From Pandoraea sputorum (lineage in GTDB: Bacteria; Pseudomonadota; Gammaproteobacteria; Burkholderiales; Burkholderiaceae), in contig NZ_CP010431.2 of the NCBI RefSeq assembly GCF_000814845.2, positions 5,518,001 to 5,582,000 on the forward strand: a stretch of DNA of 64,000 bases, read 5' to 3'. How positions within the stretch are numbered: position 1 is the first letter of the stretch; each line of letters starts with the position of its first letter. Under the pieces are notes generated by a model. It worked only from the letters and a program-made list of their open reading frames with translations. It did no database searches and was not told the DNA's origin. This document shows positions 1 to 7,285 of this stretch, piece after piece. The position numbers and the translations under genes are program-made.

Positions 1-404
1 AAGCCTTGCAGATTCACCATGCATTCGACGATGCGCGACTCGCCGTCGAGTACACGCTTCGTATCCGGAAAGTAGCGCGGCAGTTGCGCATAGGCGTCCT
101 TCACGACACCGGCGCCGAGCCCGAGGTCGCACTGCGCGAGCGACACGTTGTTCGGGCCACGCGGCGTCTTCCAGAGTTCCTCGCCGCGCATTTCGATGAG
201 TTCCGCCGGGTTGCCGTCGGCGAGCATTTCGCGATATTGCGCGATGGCATCGGCCGTCGAGTTGTCGGCAGCGTGCACCGTGGCGATGGGCGCGCCAACG
301 CCCGCGATCGCGAGCAGGCCACCCAGCACGGTACGGCGCAGCCACGCCGCCGACGTGATGTCGCGTGGGGTGCTCACCCGTGCGCTATGTTGCGCCTCTA
401 GCAT
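1..404 (-). CDS. soxA: SoxA, L-cysteine S-thiosulfotransferase dihaem/monohaem cytochrome (3' end cut by window edge)
   Basis: N-terminal 134 residues of SoxA, the periplasmic c-type cytochrome that with SoxX joins thiosulfate oxidatively to the SoxY carrier cysteine. The start is the ATG at 402-404, preceded four bases upstream by AGGAGAG. The protein opens with an uncleaved basic stretch, a hydrophobic signal segment and an AHA-type cleavage region around residue 45. It continues with the SoxA-typical segments LWKTPRGP, SLAQCDLG and the SRIVECMVNLQG region near the window edge. The haem-binding motifs lie beyond the visible part, so the number of haems cannot be told. It follows soxZ by 96 bases in a leftward sox operon. 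soxX and soxB would be expected next, off the window. Partial only because the sequence ends. Confidence 0.9.
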   Translation of the reverse strand, partial: MLEAQHSARVSTPRDITSAAWLRRTVLGGLLAIAGVGAPIATVHAADNSTADAIAQYREMLADGNPAELIEMRGEELWKTPRGPNNVSLAQCDLGLGAGVVKDAYAQLPRYFPDTKRVLDGESRIVECMVNLQG

Positions 405-500
405 CTGACTCTCCTCTTTTTGTGGGTTGTCCGGCGCACCACGGGCAGACACGAATCGCCTTCCCGCGAGCGCCACCGCACAGCTTCCCGGCATCGCCGC

Positions 501-812
501 TCAGGCGACGGTCGCCTCGTCGGTACGCGAGTCGCCCTTGTTGTCGGTCCACGTCACCGCGACCTTGTCGCCCTTCTTGCCGCCCTTGAACTTGAACGAC
601 ATGAACGGATCCTTCGACACGGCCGGACCCCATTGGGCCGTCAGCACCGTCTTGCCGTTGCAGGTGACCGTGACCGTCTGGATGAAGTGTGCGGGGACGA
701 TGTTACCGGAAGCGTCCTTGCGCTGGCCGGTTTCCATGATGTGGCTCATCAGCGCCTTCACTTCGACGACACCGCCGGCCTCGGTTGCGCGAATGCGCAT
801 CGGATTACCCAT
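501..812 (-). CDS. soxZ: SoxZ, sulfur-carrier complex subunit
   Basis: A 103-residue protein of normal SoxZ length with no signal peptide. SoxZ forms the SoxYZ heterodimer in the periplasm and is exported with SoxY, which carries the Tat signal in well-studied systems. It has the all-beta family pattern: RIRATEAGGVVEVKALMSHIMETG near the start, then FIQTVTVTCNGK, and the closing MSFKFKGGKKGDKVAVTW segment. The stop of soxY is 33 bases upstream, so the two genes are almost certainly co-translated from one message. The identification is secure from the motif order and the neighbours. Confidence 0.95.
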   Translation of the reverse strand: MGNPMRIRATEAGGVVEVKALMSHIMETGQRKDASGNIVPAHFIQTVTVTCNGKTVLTAQWGPAVSKDPFMSFKFKGGKKGDKVAVTWTDNKGDSRTDEATVA

Positions 813-845
813 GTTGTGCTCCTCTAGCCTTATACGATGCGTCGC

Positions 846-1313
846 TCAACCGCCGCAGCCACCCAGCGTGACCTTGATTTCCTTCTCGGCCACGAGGTAC
901 TTGTTGTCTGCCTTGACCAGCGCGTAGACCTTCGACGTCTGGCCCATCTTCACGCGCGTAGTGACCGACGGCTCGGTGCCGTCGGGAATATCGAACGACG
1001 CGGCGAGCGTGTTCGGATTCTTCTCGATCAGGATGGCGATCGATTGCGTATTCGGGGCCTTGCTCGTGACTGCCACCGGCACGACCGCGCCGTTTTCGGC
1101 GATGTCGGGAGCCGTCAGCACGACCAGGTCGCTGGGGCTTGCGCTCGTGCCGCCGAGCGCCTTGACCGTATCGGCCACGCTCTTGGTGGCAAACGCCGCC
1201 TTGTTCCATTCCACCTGTGCCGCGCGGGCCTCTTCGGGCTTGATCAGCCCGGCGGCCACCGCCAGTCCCATTACCGCGGAAAACCGCAGCATGTCGCGTC
1301 GCTGTTGGTTCAT
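846..1313 (-). CDS. soxY: SoxY, thiosulfate-carrying subunit
   Basis: SoxY holds the sulfur intermediates of the Sox cycle on a cysteine at its swinging C-terminal arm. The protein ends in exactly that arm, TLGGCGG, which is diagnostic. I start at the ATG at 1311-1313 (155 residues), which follows an AGAGGAAAC element and is followed by NQQRRDMLRFSAVMG, a twin-arginine-like signal. A longer reading from 1364 has no better start and adds unrelated residues. The mature region shows the immunoglobulin-like SoxY fold segments VVLTAPDIAENGAVVPV and TRVKMGQTSKVYALV. It lies between the small cytochrome gene and soxZ in the same operon. Confidence 0.95.
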   Translation of the reverse strand: MNQQRRDMLRFSAVMGLAVAAGLIKPEEARAAQVEWNKAAFATKSVADTVKALGGTSASPSDLVVLTAPDIAENGAVVPVAVTSKAPNTQSIAILIEKNPNTLAASFDIPDGTEPSVTTRVKMGQTSKVYALVKADNKYLVAEKEIKVTLGGCGG

Positions 1314-1421
1314 CTCTGTGTGTTTCCTCTTTGAAGGCCGCCGGCGCACGTCTGAACACTTCATGCGTGACGCCGGCCGCCGTTCGCTCGTCCGATGTCC
1401 CGGCGAGCCCCCTGCCCCTGC

Positions 1422-1751
1422 TTACTTCGCCGGGGCGCCAGCCAGAACCCAATCCACCAGGATCTTGGCGTCAGCATCCGACATGCTCGGGTGTGCCGGC
1501 ATCGGGATCGGACCCCAGACACCCGAACCACCGCCCTTCACCTTCTTGACCAGCTTGGCCACGGCATCCTTGTCGCCCTTGTACTTGGCAGCGACGTCCT
1601 GATACGACGGGCCCACGAGCTTTTTGTCGACCGCGTGGCAACCCATACAGGCGTTGGCTTGCGCGAGCTTGGTCGCGGCGGCGACATCGACACCTGCATG
1701 AGCCAGCGTAGTACCGGCGAGCATGGCCGCAGCGATGAGCATCTTCTTCAT
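1422..1751 (-). CDS. Small class I c-type cytochrome (c551/c552-like) of the sox operon
   Basis: A 109-residue periplasmic monohaem cytochrome. Residues 1-19 form a signal peptide (MKKMLIAAAMLAGTTLAHA), followed by the haem site CMGCH and a C-terminal methionine ligand region GPIPMPAHPS. The start is fixed by GGAG ending five bases before the ATG at 1749-1751. It sits between soxD and soxY and probably accepts electrons from SoxCD or SoxAX and passes them to an oxidase. Its haem domain closely resembles the second haem domain of the adjacent SoxD (GP....VAAKY.G, GG.G.WG, PMP, VDW.L.GA), so it may have arisen by duplication. It is not a typical SoxX. The exact partner is an inference from position. 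Confidence 0.85.
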   Translation of the reverse strand: MKKMLIAAAMLAGTTLAHAGVDVAAATKLAQANACMGCHAVDKKLVGPSYQDVAAKYKGDKDAVAKLVKKVKGGGSGVWGPIPMPAHPSMSDADAKILVDWVLAGAPAK

Positions 1752-1832
1752 TCTTACTCCTTCGGTTTGTGTTGGGGACGGGGTCCTGCGGCGGCCTGGA
1801 GAGTCGGCGCATCCGTCGGACACCCTGCCCGC

Positions 1833-3080
1833 TCAATGTGCACCACGAAGAATCCAGTCGACCATCGTACGGATATCGGCTTCTGCAACCTGTGATTGCG
1901 GCGGCATAGGCATGCTGCCCCAATTACCGGCACCTCCGGCACGTATCTTCGCCACCAGTACTTCAGTCGTATTCGACTGCCCATGGTACTTGGCGGCGAC
2001 CTCCGAGAAGGCGGGCCCGATCTTCTTGTCGGTAACGCCGTGACAGGCCAGACAACCGTTCTTATCCGCAAGCGTTGCTGCCGGTGACGTCGCAGCGGCG
2101 GTTTGGGCCGGCGCGTCCGGACTCGCCATACCGAGCGTGGCGAGAGCCGCAGTCCTGCGCACCGACGCATTTTGCGCGGCGGTACCCGACAGCGGCGGCA
2201 GCTTCGTATCGACACCACGCACCGGGCCGATGACCCGGTTTTGCGCGGCCAGATCTCCATGTGCGTCGCGGGCGTACGCAGGGAGTGCGGACGTCACGAT
2301 ACCAGCCTCAGGGCAATCCTGCATACACGCCTTGTTATGGGTATCCGGTTTGTCGCCCACGCGCCACATGCCGTGCGCGCGCGTCATGCCGTTGCGATTG
2401 GGCATCAGTTTCTGCACGTCGCCGATGTTCTTGTCCGACAGTACGAAGTCCGCCGGCACGATCTCGCCGAGGTTCAGGATGTAGGCCGTCACCGCATACA
2501 CCTCGTCGGGCGTGAGCGAGCGCGGCGCGTTCCACGGCATGGCGCGACGGATGTAGTCCCACATCGTGGAGACCGTGTCGACCTTCATGAGCGTAGTGCG
2601 TACCGGCTGATTGTTCGCGCGCAGCGAGGCGACATGGCCCGTCTTGATGTCGTCAGCCGTCGTGCCGCCCACCAGTGGATTGAAGACCTCGTTGCTCTCG
2701 CCGAACGTGCCGTGACACGACGCGCAGCGCGCGTCGAACAACTTCTGCCCGTCGGCCACCGATCCTTGCCCCTTGGGTAGACCCTTGAAATCGGGACGCA
2801 CGTCGATGTCCCACGCGCCGAGTTCGGCGGGTGTGGCGTCACGGCCGATACCGCCCGGGGCTTTAGTGGGGGATGCAGGCGTAGCAGACGATACGGATCC
2901 AGCCTGCGACGCCTGCGTTGCCTTCGCTGCGTGTGCAGGCGTTGCAAACCACGTCACGACGGTCAATCCCGCGACGGCCAGCGCACCGGCCCAGAGCGCG
3001 GCAATCGCAGTGGATTGCGCGCGACGGCGCAGCGTTCTCATGGATACGCGCGTGGGCATACGCTCAGTCGACGTGAACAT
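1833..3080 (-). CDS. soxD: SoxD, dihaem cytochrome subunit of sulfane dehydrogenase
   Basis: A 415-residue cytochrome that pairs with SoxC to oxidise the sulfane sulfur on SoxY. An N-terminal hydrophobic segment (about 25-50) serves as signal or anchor. Two haem sites are visible: CASCH at 119-123, with a methionine ligand in AMPWNAPRS, and CLACH at 343-347, with SMPMPPQ near 390. Between them is a domain typical of SoxD (FVLSDKNIGDVQKLMPNRNGM, NKACMQDCP). The chosen start overlaps the soxC stop by 17 bases. A strong GGGGAGG lies inside the end of soxC at ideal distance from this ATG, which favours it over later ATGs and implies translational coupling. Confidence 0.93.
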   Translation of the reverse strand: MFTSTERMPTRVSMRTLRRRAQSTAIAALWAGALAVAGLTVVTWFATPAHAAKATQASQAGSVSSATPASPTKAPGGIGRDATPAELGAWDIDVRPDFKGLPKGQGSVADGQKLFDARCASCHGTFGESNEVFNPLVGGTTADDIKTGHVASLRANNQPVRTTLMKVDTVSTMWDYIRRAMPWNAPRSLTPDEVYAVTAYILNLGEIVPADFVLSDKNIGDVQKLMPNRNGMTRAHGMWRVGDKPDTHNKACMQDCPEAGIVTSALPAYARDAHGDLAAQNRVIGPVRGVDTKLPPLSGTAAQNASVRRTAALATLGMASPDAPAQTAAATSPAATLADKNGCLACHGVTDKKIGPAFSEVAAKYHGQSNTTEVLVAKIRAGGAGNWGSMPMPPQSQVAEADIRTMVDWILRGAH

Positions 3081-4440
3081 TGGTCACCTCCCCGTTCGCT
3101 GCCACTTGCCACGTCTGGATCGCGTTGTTGTGATAGATCGACTTCGTGCCGCGCACTTCGCGCAGTTGTCGGTAGCGCGGCTGCACAAAGCCGGTCTCGT
3201 CGACGGCACGGCTTTGCAGCAAAGCGGGCGAGCCGTCCCACTGCCAGTCGAAGTTAAAACGTGTGAGGCATTTCGGGAGCACAGGCGATTCGAGCCGCGC
3301 GGCGCGCCACGACTTGCCGCCGTCAGTGGAGACGTCCACGCGTTTGATTCGCCCTCTGCCCGACCAGGCAAGGCCCGTCACGTTGAAGTAGCCCCGGTCG
3401 AGCAGGGCCTGTCCGCCCGAGGGCGAAGTGATGACGGATTTGCACTCCTGAATCGACGTGTACTGACGGTGCTGGCCGTCCGGCATCAGATCGACGTAGT
3501 GACTCGTTTCATCCTTGGTATTCCACGGCGCATCGCCGACTTTGATGCGACGCAGCCATTTCACCCACGACACGCCCTGCACGCCTGGCACCACCAGACG
3601 CAGCGGATAGCCGTTCTCCGGACGCAGCATTTCACCGTTCATGCCCCAGGCGACGAGCACGTCCGAGAGCGCCGCCTCCATGGAGATGGTGCGCGTCATG
3701 CCGGAGCCGTCGCCCCCTTCTGCGAGCACGAACTGGCCCTTCTTCGTGTCTGCGCCCACGTCGTCGAGCAACACGGACAGCGGCACACCGGTGAACTCGC
3801 AGCACGACAGCATGCCGTGCGTGTACTGAACGGTCGGCACGGCGGCGTTGCCCCACTCCATGCCGGTGTTCGCACCGCATTCAATGAAGTGCATGCGCGA
3901 GACGGACGGCAGACGCATGATGTCGTCCATCGTGTACACCTTCGCCTCACGCACGAGGCCGTGCACCATCAGCCGGTGCTGCGTAGGATCGATCTCCTGC
4001 CAGCCCTGATGATGACGCTCGAAGTGCAGGCCACTGGGCGTGATGATGCCGAACAGGCCCTGAAGCGGCGTGAAGGCGACAGAGGCCTGTGCCGTCTGCG
4101 TAAGCCCCGGCGACTGACGCCGTTGCAGGTTCGCCTCGAACTTCGACGGCATGCCATAGGGACGTGCCGCGACCGCCTGGCCGAGTGTCGTGGCCCACGG
4201 GCGTGGTTCGAGAATCATCGGGTCACCGGCACCCGGCACGCCTTTGGGCGCGTCGGCGGCAAACGCCGCACCGCCCGCGAGTGCCGCGCCTGCGGCGAGG
4301 AAACTGCGTTGCAAAAAGCCACGTCGCGAGGGATTCAACCCGTCGCGCGTGACGTCGGCAGCGAACGTGCCGTCGATGAAATTCTCCGGAGCCCGGCGCA
4401 AACGGCCGGCTCGCGATGCACCATCGCTTGTCTTGCTCAC
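3064..4440 (-). CDS. soxC: SoxC, molybdenum-cofactor subunit of sulfane dehydrogenase
   Basis: A 458-residue member of the sulfite oxidase family. The N-terminus carries a twin-arginine signal with SRRGFLQRS at 38-46 and a hydrophobic stretch ending AAFAADA, as expected for export of a folded molybdoenzyme. The molybdenum-ligating cysteine is in FIECGANTGMEW (C188). The downstream dimerisation domain is present (GRIKRVDVSTDGGKSW). SoxC works with SoxD, encoded immediately downstream with overlapping ends. Presence of soxCD in thiosulfate oxidisers usually means complete oxidation to sulfate without stored sulfur globules. The ArsR-type regulator gene lies 68 bases upstream on the same strand. 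Confidence 0.95.
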   Translation of the reverse strand: MSKTSDGASRAGRLRRAPENFIDGTFAADVTRDGLNPSRRGFLQRSFLAAGAALAGGAAFAADAPKGVPGAGDPMILEPRPWATTLGQAVAARPYGMPSKFEANLQRRQSPGLTQTAQASVAFTPLQGLFGIITPSGLHFERHHQGWQEIDPTQHRLMVHGLVREAKVYTMDDIMRLPSVSRMHFIECGANTGMEWGNAAVPTVQYTHGMLSCCEFTGVPLSVLLDDVGADTKKGQFVLAEGGDGSGMTRTISMEAALSDVLVAWGMNGEMLRPENGYPLRLVVPGVQGVSWVKWLRRIKVGDAPWNTKDETSHYVDLMPDGQHRQYTSIQECKSVITSPSGGQALLDRGYFNVTGLAWSGRGRIKRVDVSTDGGKSWRAARLESPVLPKCLTRFNFDWQWDGSPALLQSRAVDETGFVQPRYRQLREVRGTKSIYHNNAIQTWQVAANGEVTNVHVD

Positions 4441-4508
4441 CCCTGTCTCCTCGCGTTTTGTGGCGTCCGCCAGCGTCGCGAGGACAGTGGCGGATTACGG
4501 CTTATGTA

Positions 4509-4856
4509 TTAGTTTGCGCGTGGCATGAAGCCATCGACGGCACGCTCTGGCAGCGCTTCCTCCTCGATTCGGCCAGCCACCTGCACGCACACGGCGCGAC
4601 AGATCTCGACCACCCCGGTATCCGCAATCGTGTAGTACACCTGGTTCCCGTCGCGACGCCGCGAGAGCACCCCCGCCTGATACATTGCGCCGAGATGCCG
4701 GGACACGTTGGTCTGCGACGAACCCACTTCCGTCACCACCTCGTTCACCGAGCGCTCGCCCCCGCACAGCGCGTGCAGGATCTTCAGCCGCGTCGGCTCC
4801 GACAACAGGCTGAAGTAGTGCGACACCTTTTCGAATACGCGATCGAGTTCTTCCAT
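4509..4856 (-). CDS. ArsR/SmtB-family repressor, probable sulfur (persulfide) sensor of the sox operon
   Basis: A 115-residue winged-helix repressor: dimerisation helix, LLSEPTRLKILHAL, then the recognition region SSQTNVSRHLGAMYQAGVL and the wing RRRDGNQVYYTI. It has three cysteines: C31 in ALCGGERSV, C86, and C90. The placing of C31 just before GERSV and of C90 in the last helix resembles the dithiol pair of the persulfide sensors SqrR and BigR rather than the metal sites of ArsR itself; this is an inference from position. The gene is first in the leftward sox cluster. A perfect 9-bp dyad lies about 40 bases upstream of its start and is a likely autoregulatory operator. Confidence 0.88.
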   Translation of the reverse strand: MEELDRVFEKVSHYFSLLSEPTRLKILHALCGGERSVNEVVTEVGSSQTNVSRHLGAMYQAGVLSRRRDGNQVYYTIADTGVVEICRAVCVQVAGRIEEEALPERAVDGFMPRAN

Positions 4857-4897
4857 GACGGTCAGTCTTCAAGTTCGTGCGAAGGCACACAGAATTT

Positions 4898-4923
4898 CGT
4901 ATATGCCTACATACGCATATACG
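4898..4923. promoter_or_regulatory. Perfect inverted repeat, likely operator for the ArsR-type regulator
   Basis: CGTATATGC at 4898-4906 and its exact reverse complement GCATATACG at 4915-4923, separated by 8 bases. The dyad is AT-rich and lies 42-67 bases before the ArsR-family start codon, where the sox operon promoter must be. Its size and symmetry fit an ArsR-family dimer. The region 4857-5186 holds no gene otherwise. Confidence 0.6.
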
Positions 4924-5186
4924 GATAATCAAAATAACGGGCGAAGGAAGCAAGCTGCACTGCAACATATCGGACACCGATCTATCGACTGCGCGATGAT
5001 CGAGCGCCCCCGAAAATACGAAGTTTCCGTGTATACCACTGGATATAGCGCGCGACGCTGCAATCGACTGCGAGACGCACGTCGCCAGCGGCGTCGGGAG
5101 ACGCGTCGGAACACACGAAGACAGAGAGAGCGTCGACATCAGGGAAAAACCTGATAAGAAAATGGATGAGGGACGACACAAACCAC

Positions 5187-5227
5187 CGGGGCGACGCTCA
5201 TGCAGCTATTGCACGAGCGTCGCCCCG
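5187..5227 (-). terminator. Strong hairpin after the tpsB gene
   Basis: A 13-bp perfect stem, CGGGGCGACGCTC at 5187-5199 with GAGCGTCGCCCCG at 5215-5227, and a 15-base loop. It starts 32 bases beyond the stop of the leftward outer-membrane transporter gene. The following T-rich stretch on the minus strand is weak (GGTTTGTG). Confidence 0.7.
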
Positions 5228-5258
5228 CAGCATGCTACCGGACCTGACGGTCCACCGC

Positions 5259-7076
5259 TTATTCGAACTGATACGACCAGTTCGCGTTGAAGCGCAGCGG
5301 ACGGTTCGGCGAGTTGGTCGGCGCGTCCGCCATCGGCTTGGCGACCGACAGGTCGAGCGTGTAGTACTTGCTGTCGGAGATGCGCACACCGAGGCCCACG
5401 GACGCCAGTTGGTTGTGGAACAGCTGACCGGCGTTCAGATAGACGCGGGCGGTGTCGAGCAGCAGATACGGCTGAATTGTCTTCAGATATCTGAAATCGG
5501 TGCGGAACATGCGGTTCAGCTCGATGGACGCCCCCCAGCCCTTGTCGGCCGCAATTTCACCCGCCGGATAGCCCAGACCGTAACGCTGTCCGCCGAACGT
5601 GGCCTGCTCGGACGTCGGCAGCGTGTTGCTGCTGTACTGCGCGCCCGCCGAGACGACCACGCCGAAGTCCCACGGCAACACCACCCCTTGCTTGGCGTCG
5701 AGGTTGAAGCGCCAGAAGGCGAGATCGTACGGCCCGAGAATCTGCTGGATGCCGGCGGGCTGCGTCGTGTACGACTGGCTCGCCCCCATCCCGTTAAAGC
5801 CCTTGAACACGCCCAGCGTGGCGCTGCGCGTTTGCTTCTCGGTCACCTCGTTGTACGCCAGTTGCACTTGCCCGGCGCGGACGTTCGTCTGTGAGTTGAT
5901 GTTGTTCGGCGAGTTCGGCACTTCGTAGCGGTCGCGTGAGTTCACACCATACATGCCGCCGCTGACCGTCAGGCTGCGCTGGTTGTTGAGCAGGATCGGG
6001 TACGACAGACTCACCGCGACGCGCTTGGTGTCGAGATGACGCGTAAGGCCCGCGAGCGCCTGATCGTCCGGCTGGCCGCGATAGTGCGATGCGTCGACCC
6101 GCGCCTGAAGCCCGTTCGAGCCCAGCGGTTGCACGTACGATGCCGCGTAGAACTCTTCGTCGTTGTGTCCCTTCGGGGCGATGGCCGTCAACTGGATCTG
6201 TTCGCCCAGCGGCGTGAGCGCGTTGCTGGTGACGGTGAAAACACCGCGAATGCCCGGGTTGTTGTACGAGAGCGATGTGCCCAGCGCGACGGGCTGACGC
6301 TGAACGTCCAGCGACAGTTCGGTCGCGCCATCGGTCTGCGTGGGCGGCTGCACGTCGGCCTTGATCTTCATGCCGGGCACGAGCGTGAGCAGATTCAGAT
6401 AGCGCTCGAACGTTGCGCGCTTGAGCGGGCGCTCCGCCTCGATGTGCGCTGCAATGTCGCGCAGCCGCTGCTCCGACGGCCCGGGCTTGCCGCTGATCTT
6501 CGTGCTGGAGATATACCCTTCGACGATGGTCACGCGCACGAAGCCATCGTTGAAATCCTGCGCAGGGACGAAGGCGAACGACAGCAGGTAGCCGGCGTCC
6601 TGATACATCTTCGTGACCTGATTGGCCTTCTCGACCAGATCGCCGATGGTGACTTCCCTGCCAGCCATCGGCGAGAACAGCGCCGCGATCTGTTCGAACG
6701 GCAGCGACTTCACGCCTTCGATACCGAAACGCTGCGGGGTGATCTTGCGCGCGAGCAACGACTTGAGCGCGTCTTCCTGCGTCGGCGGCTGAATGTGGAT
6801 GGTGGCAGGTGCGGCCTTGGGCGCTTCGATCTTCGGCAGACTCTGCATCGGATCGCCGCGCACCGGACTGGCGTCGGCCCAGGCATATTGGGTGCCGAGC
6901 AGACTCAGGGAGCAAAGCGATATGGCGACGATCTCGGCAATGCGTACGGTACTTCGGCGTACGGAATGGCGATGTACAGAATAGAGATGTACGACATGAC
7001 GATTGCTAACAGACTTGACCGAGTCCCCACGCGCGACGCGTGACGCAAGACGGGACTCTCCCTGGCGATACGCCAT
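5259..7076 (-). CDS. ShlB/FhaC/HecB-family outer-membrane transporter (TpsB) of a two-partner secretion system
   Basis: A protein of about 605 residues that should form a 16-strand outer-membrane barrel secreting a large TpsA exoprotein. Order of parts: a long basic N-terminus with short VHRHS-like repeats, a signal segment ending QYAWADA, a proline-rich linker, a POTRA-type domain (RFGIEGVKSLPFEQIAALF, DAGYLLSFAFVP, VRVTIVEGYI), then the barrel, ending in an aromatic residue pattern (NWSYQFE) typical of Bam substrates. I use the ATG at 7074-7076 after a GGGGGG element; a TTG five codons earlier is possible. The real start could also be later, because about 50 residues precede the hydrophobic core. 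No TpsA exoprotein gene is seen beside it. Confidence 0.88.
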   Translation of the reverse strand: MAYRQGESRLASRVARGDSVKSVSNRHVVHLYSVHRHSVRRSTVRIAEIVAISLCSLSLLGTQYAWADASPVRGDPMQSLPKIEAPKAAPATIHIQPPTQEDALKSLLARKITPQRFGIEGVKSLPFEQIAALFSPMAGREVTIGDLVEKANQVTKMYQDAGYLLSFAFVPAQDFNDGFVRVTIVEGYISSTKISGKPGPSEQRLRDIAAHIEAERPLKRATFERYLNLLTLVPGMKIKADVQPPTQTDGATELSLDVQRQPVALGTSLSYNNPGIRGVFTVTSNALTPLGEQIQLTAIAPKGHNDEEFYAASYVQPLGSNGLQARVDASHYRGQPDDQALAGLTRHLDTKRVAVSLSYPILLNNQRSLTVSGGMYGVNSRDRYEVPNSPNNINSQTNVRAGQVQLAYNEVTEKQTRSATLGVFKGFNGMGASQSYTTQPAGIQQILGPYDLAFWRFNLDAKQGVVLPWDFGVVVSAGAQYSSNTLPTSEQATFGGQRYGLGYPAGEIAADKGWGASIELNRMFRTDFRYLKTIQPYLLLDTARVYLNAGQLFHNQLASVGLGVRISDSKYYTLDLSVAKPMADAPTNSPNRPLRFNANWSYQFE

Positions 7077-7285
7077 CCCAATGCCCCCCAATGCTTATTT
7101 TTTCGTGGAGCCAGTGTAACCGCGAGGGGTGAGGCCCCGTCAACGGGGGAAACCGGGGGATTGCAGCGCGCCGACAACACGTGCGTCGGGCGCGTCGCAA
7201 GGACGTAGGTTGCGCCGCTTAGAGACTATCCTCCAAACGCGATTCGACGGCGTCGAACGTCACCGAAATCCGCCCGAACACCGCA

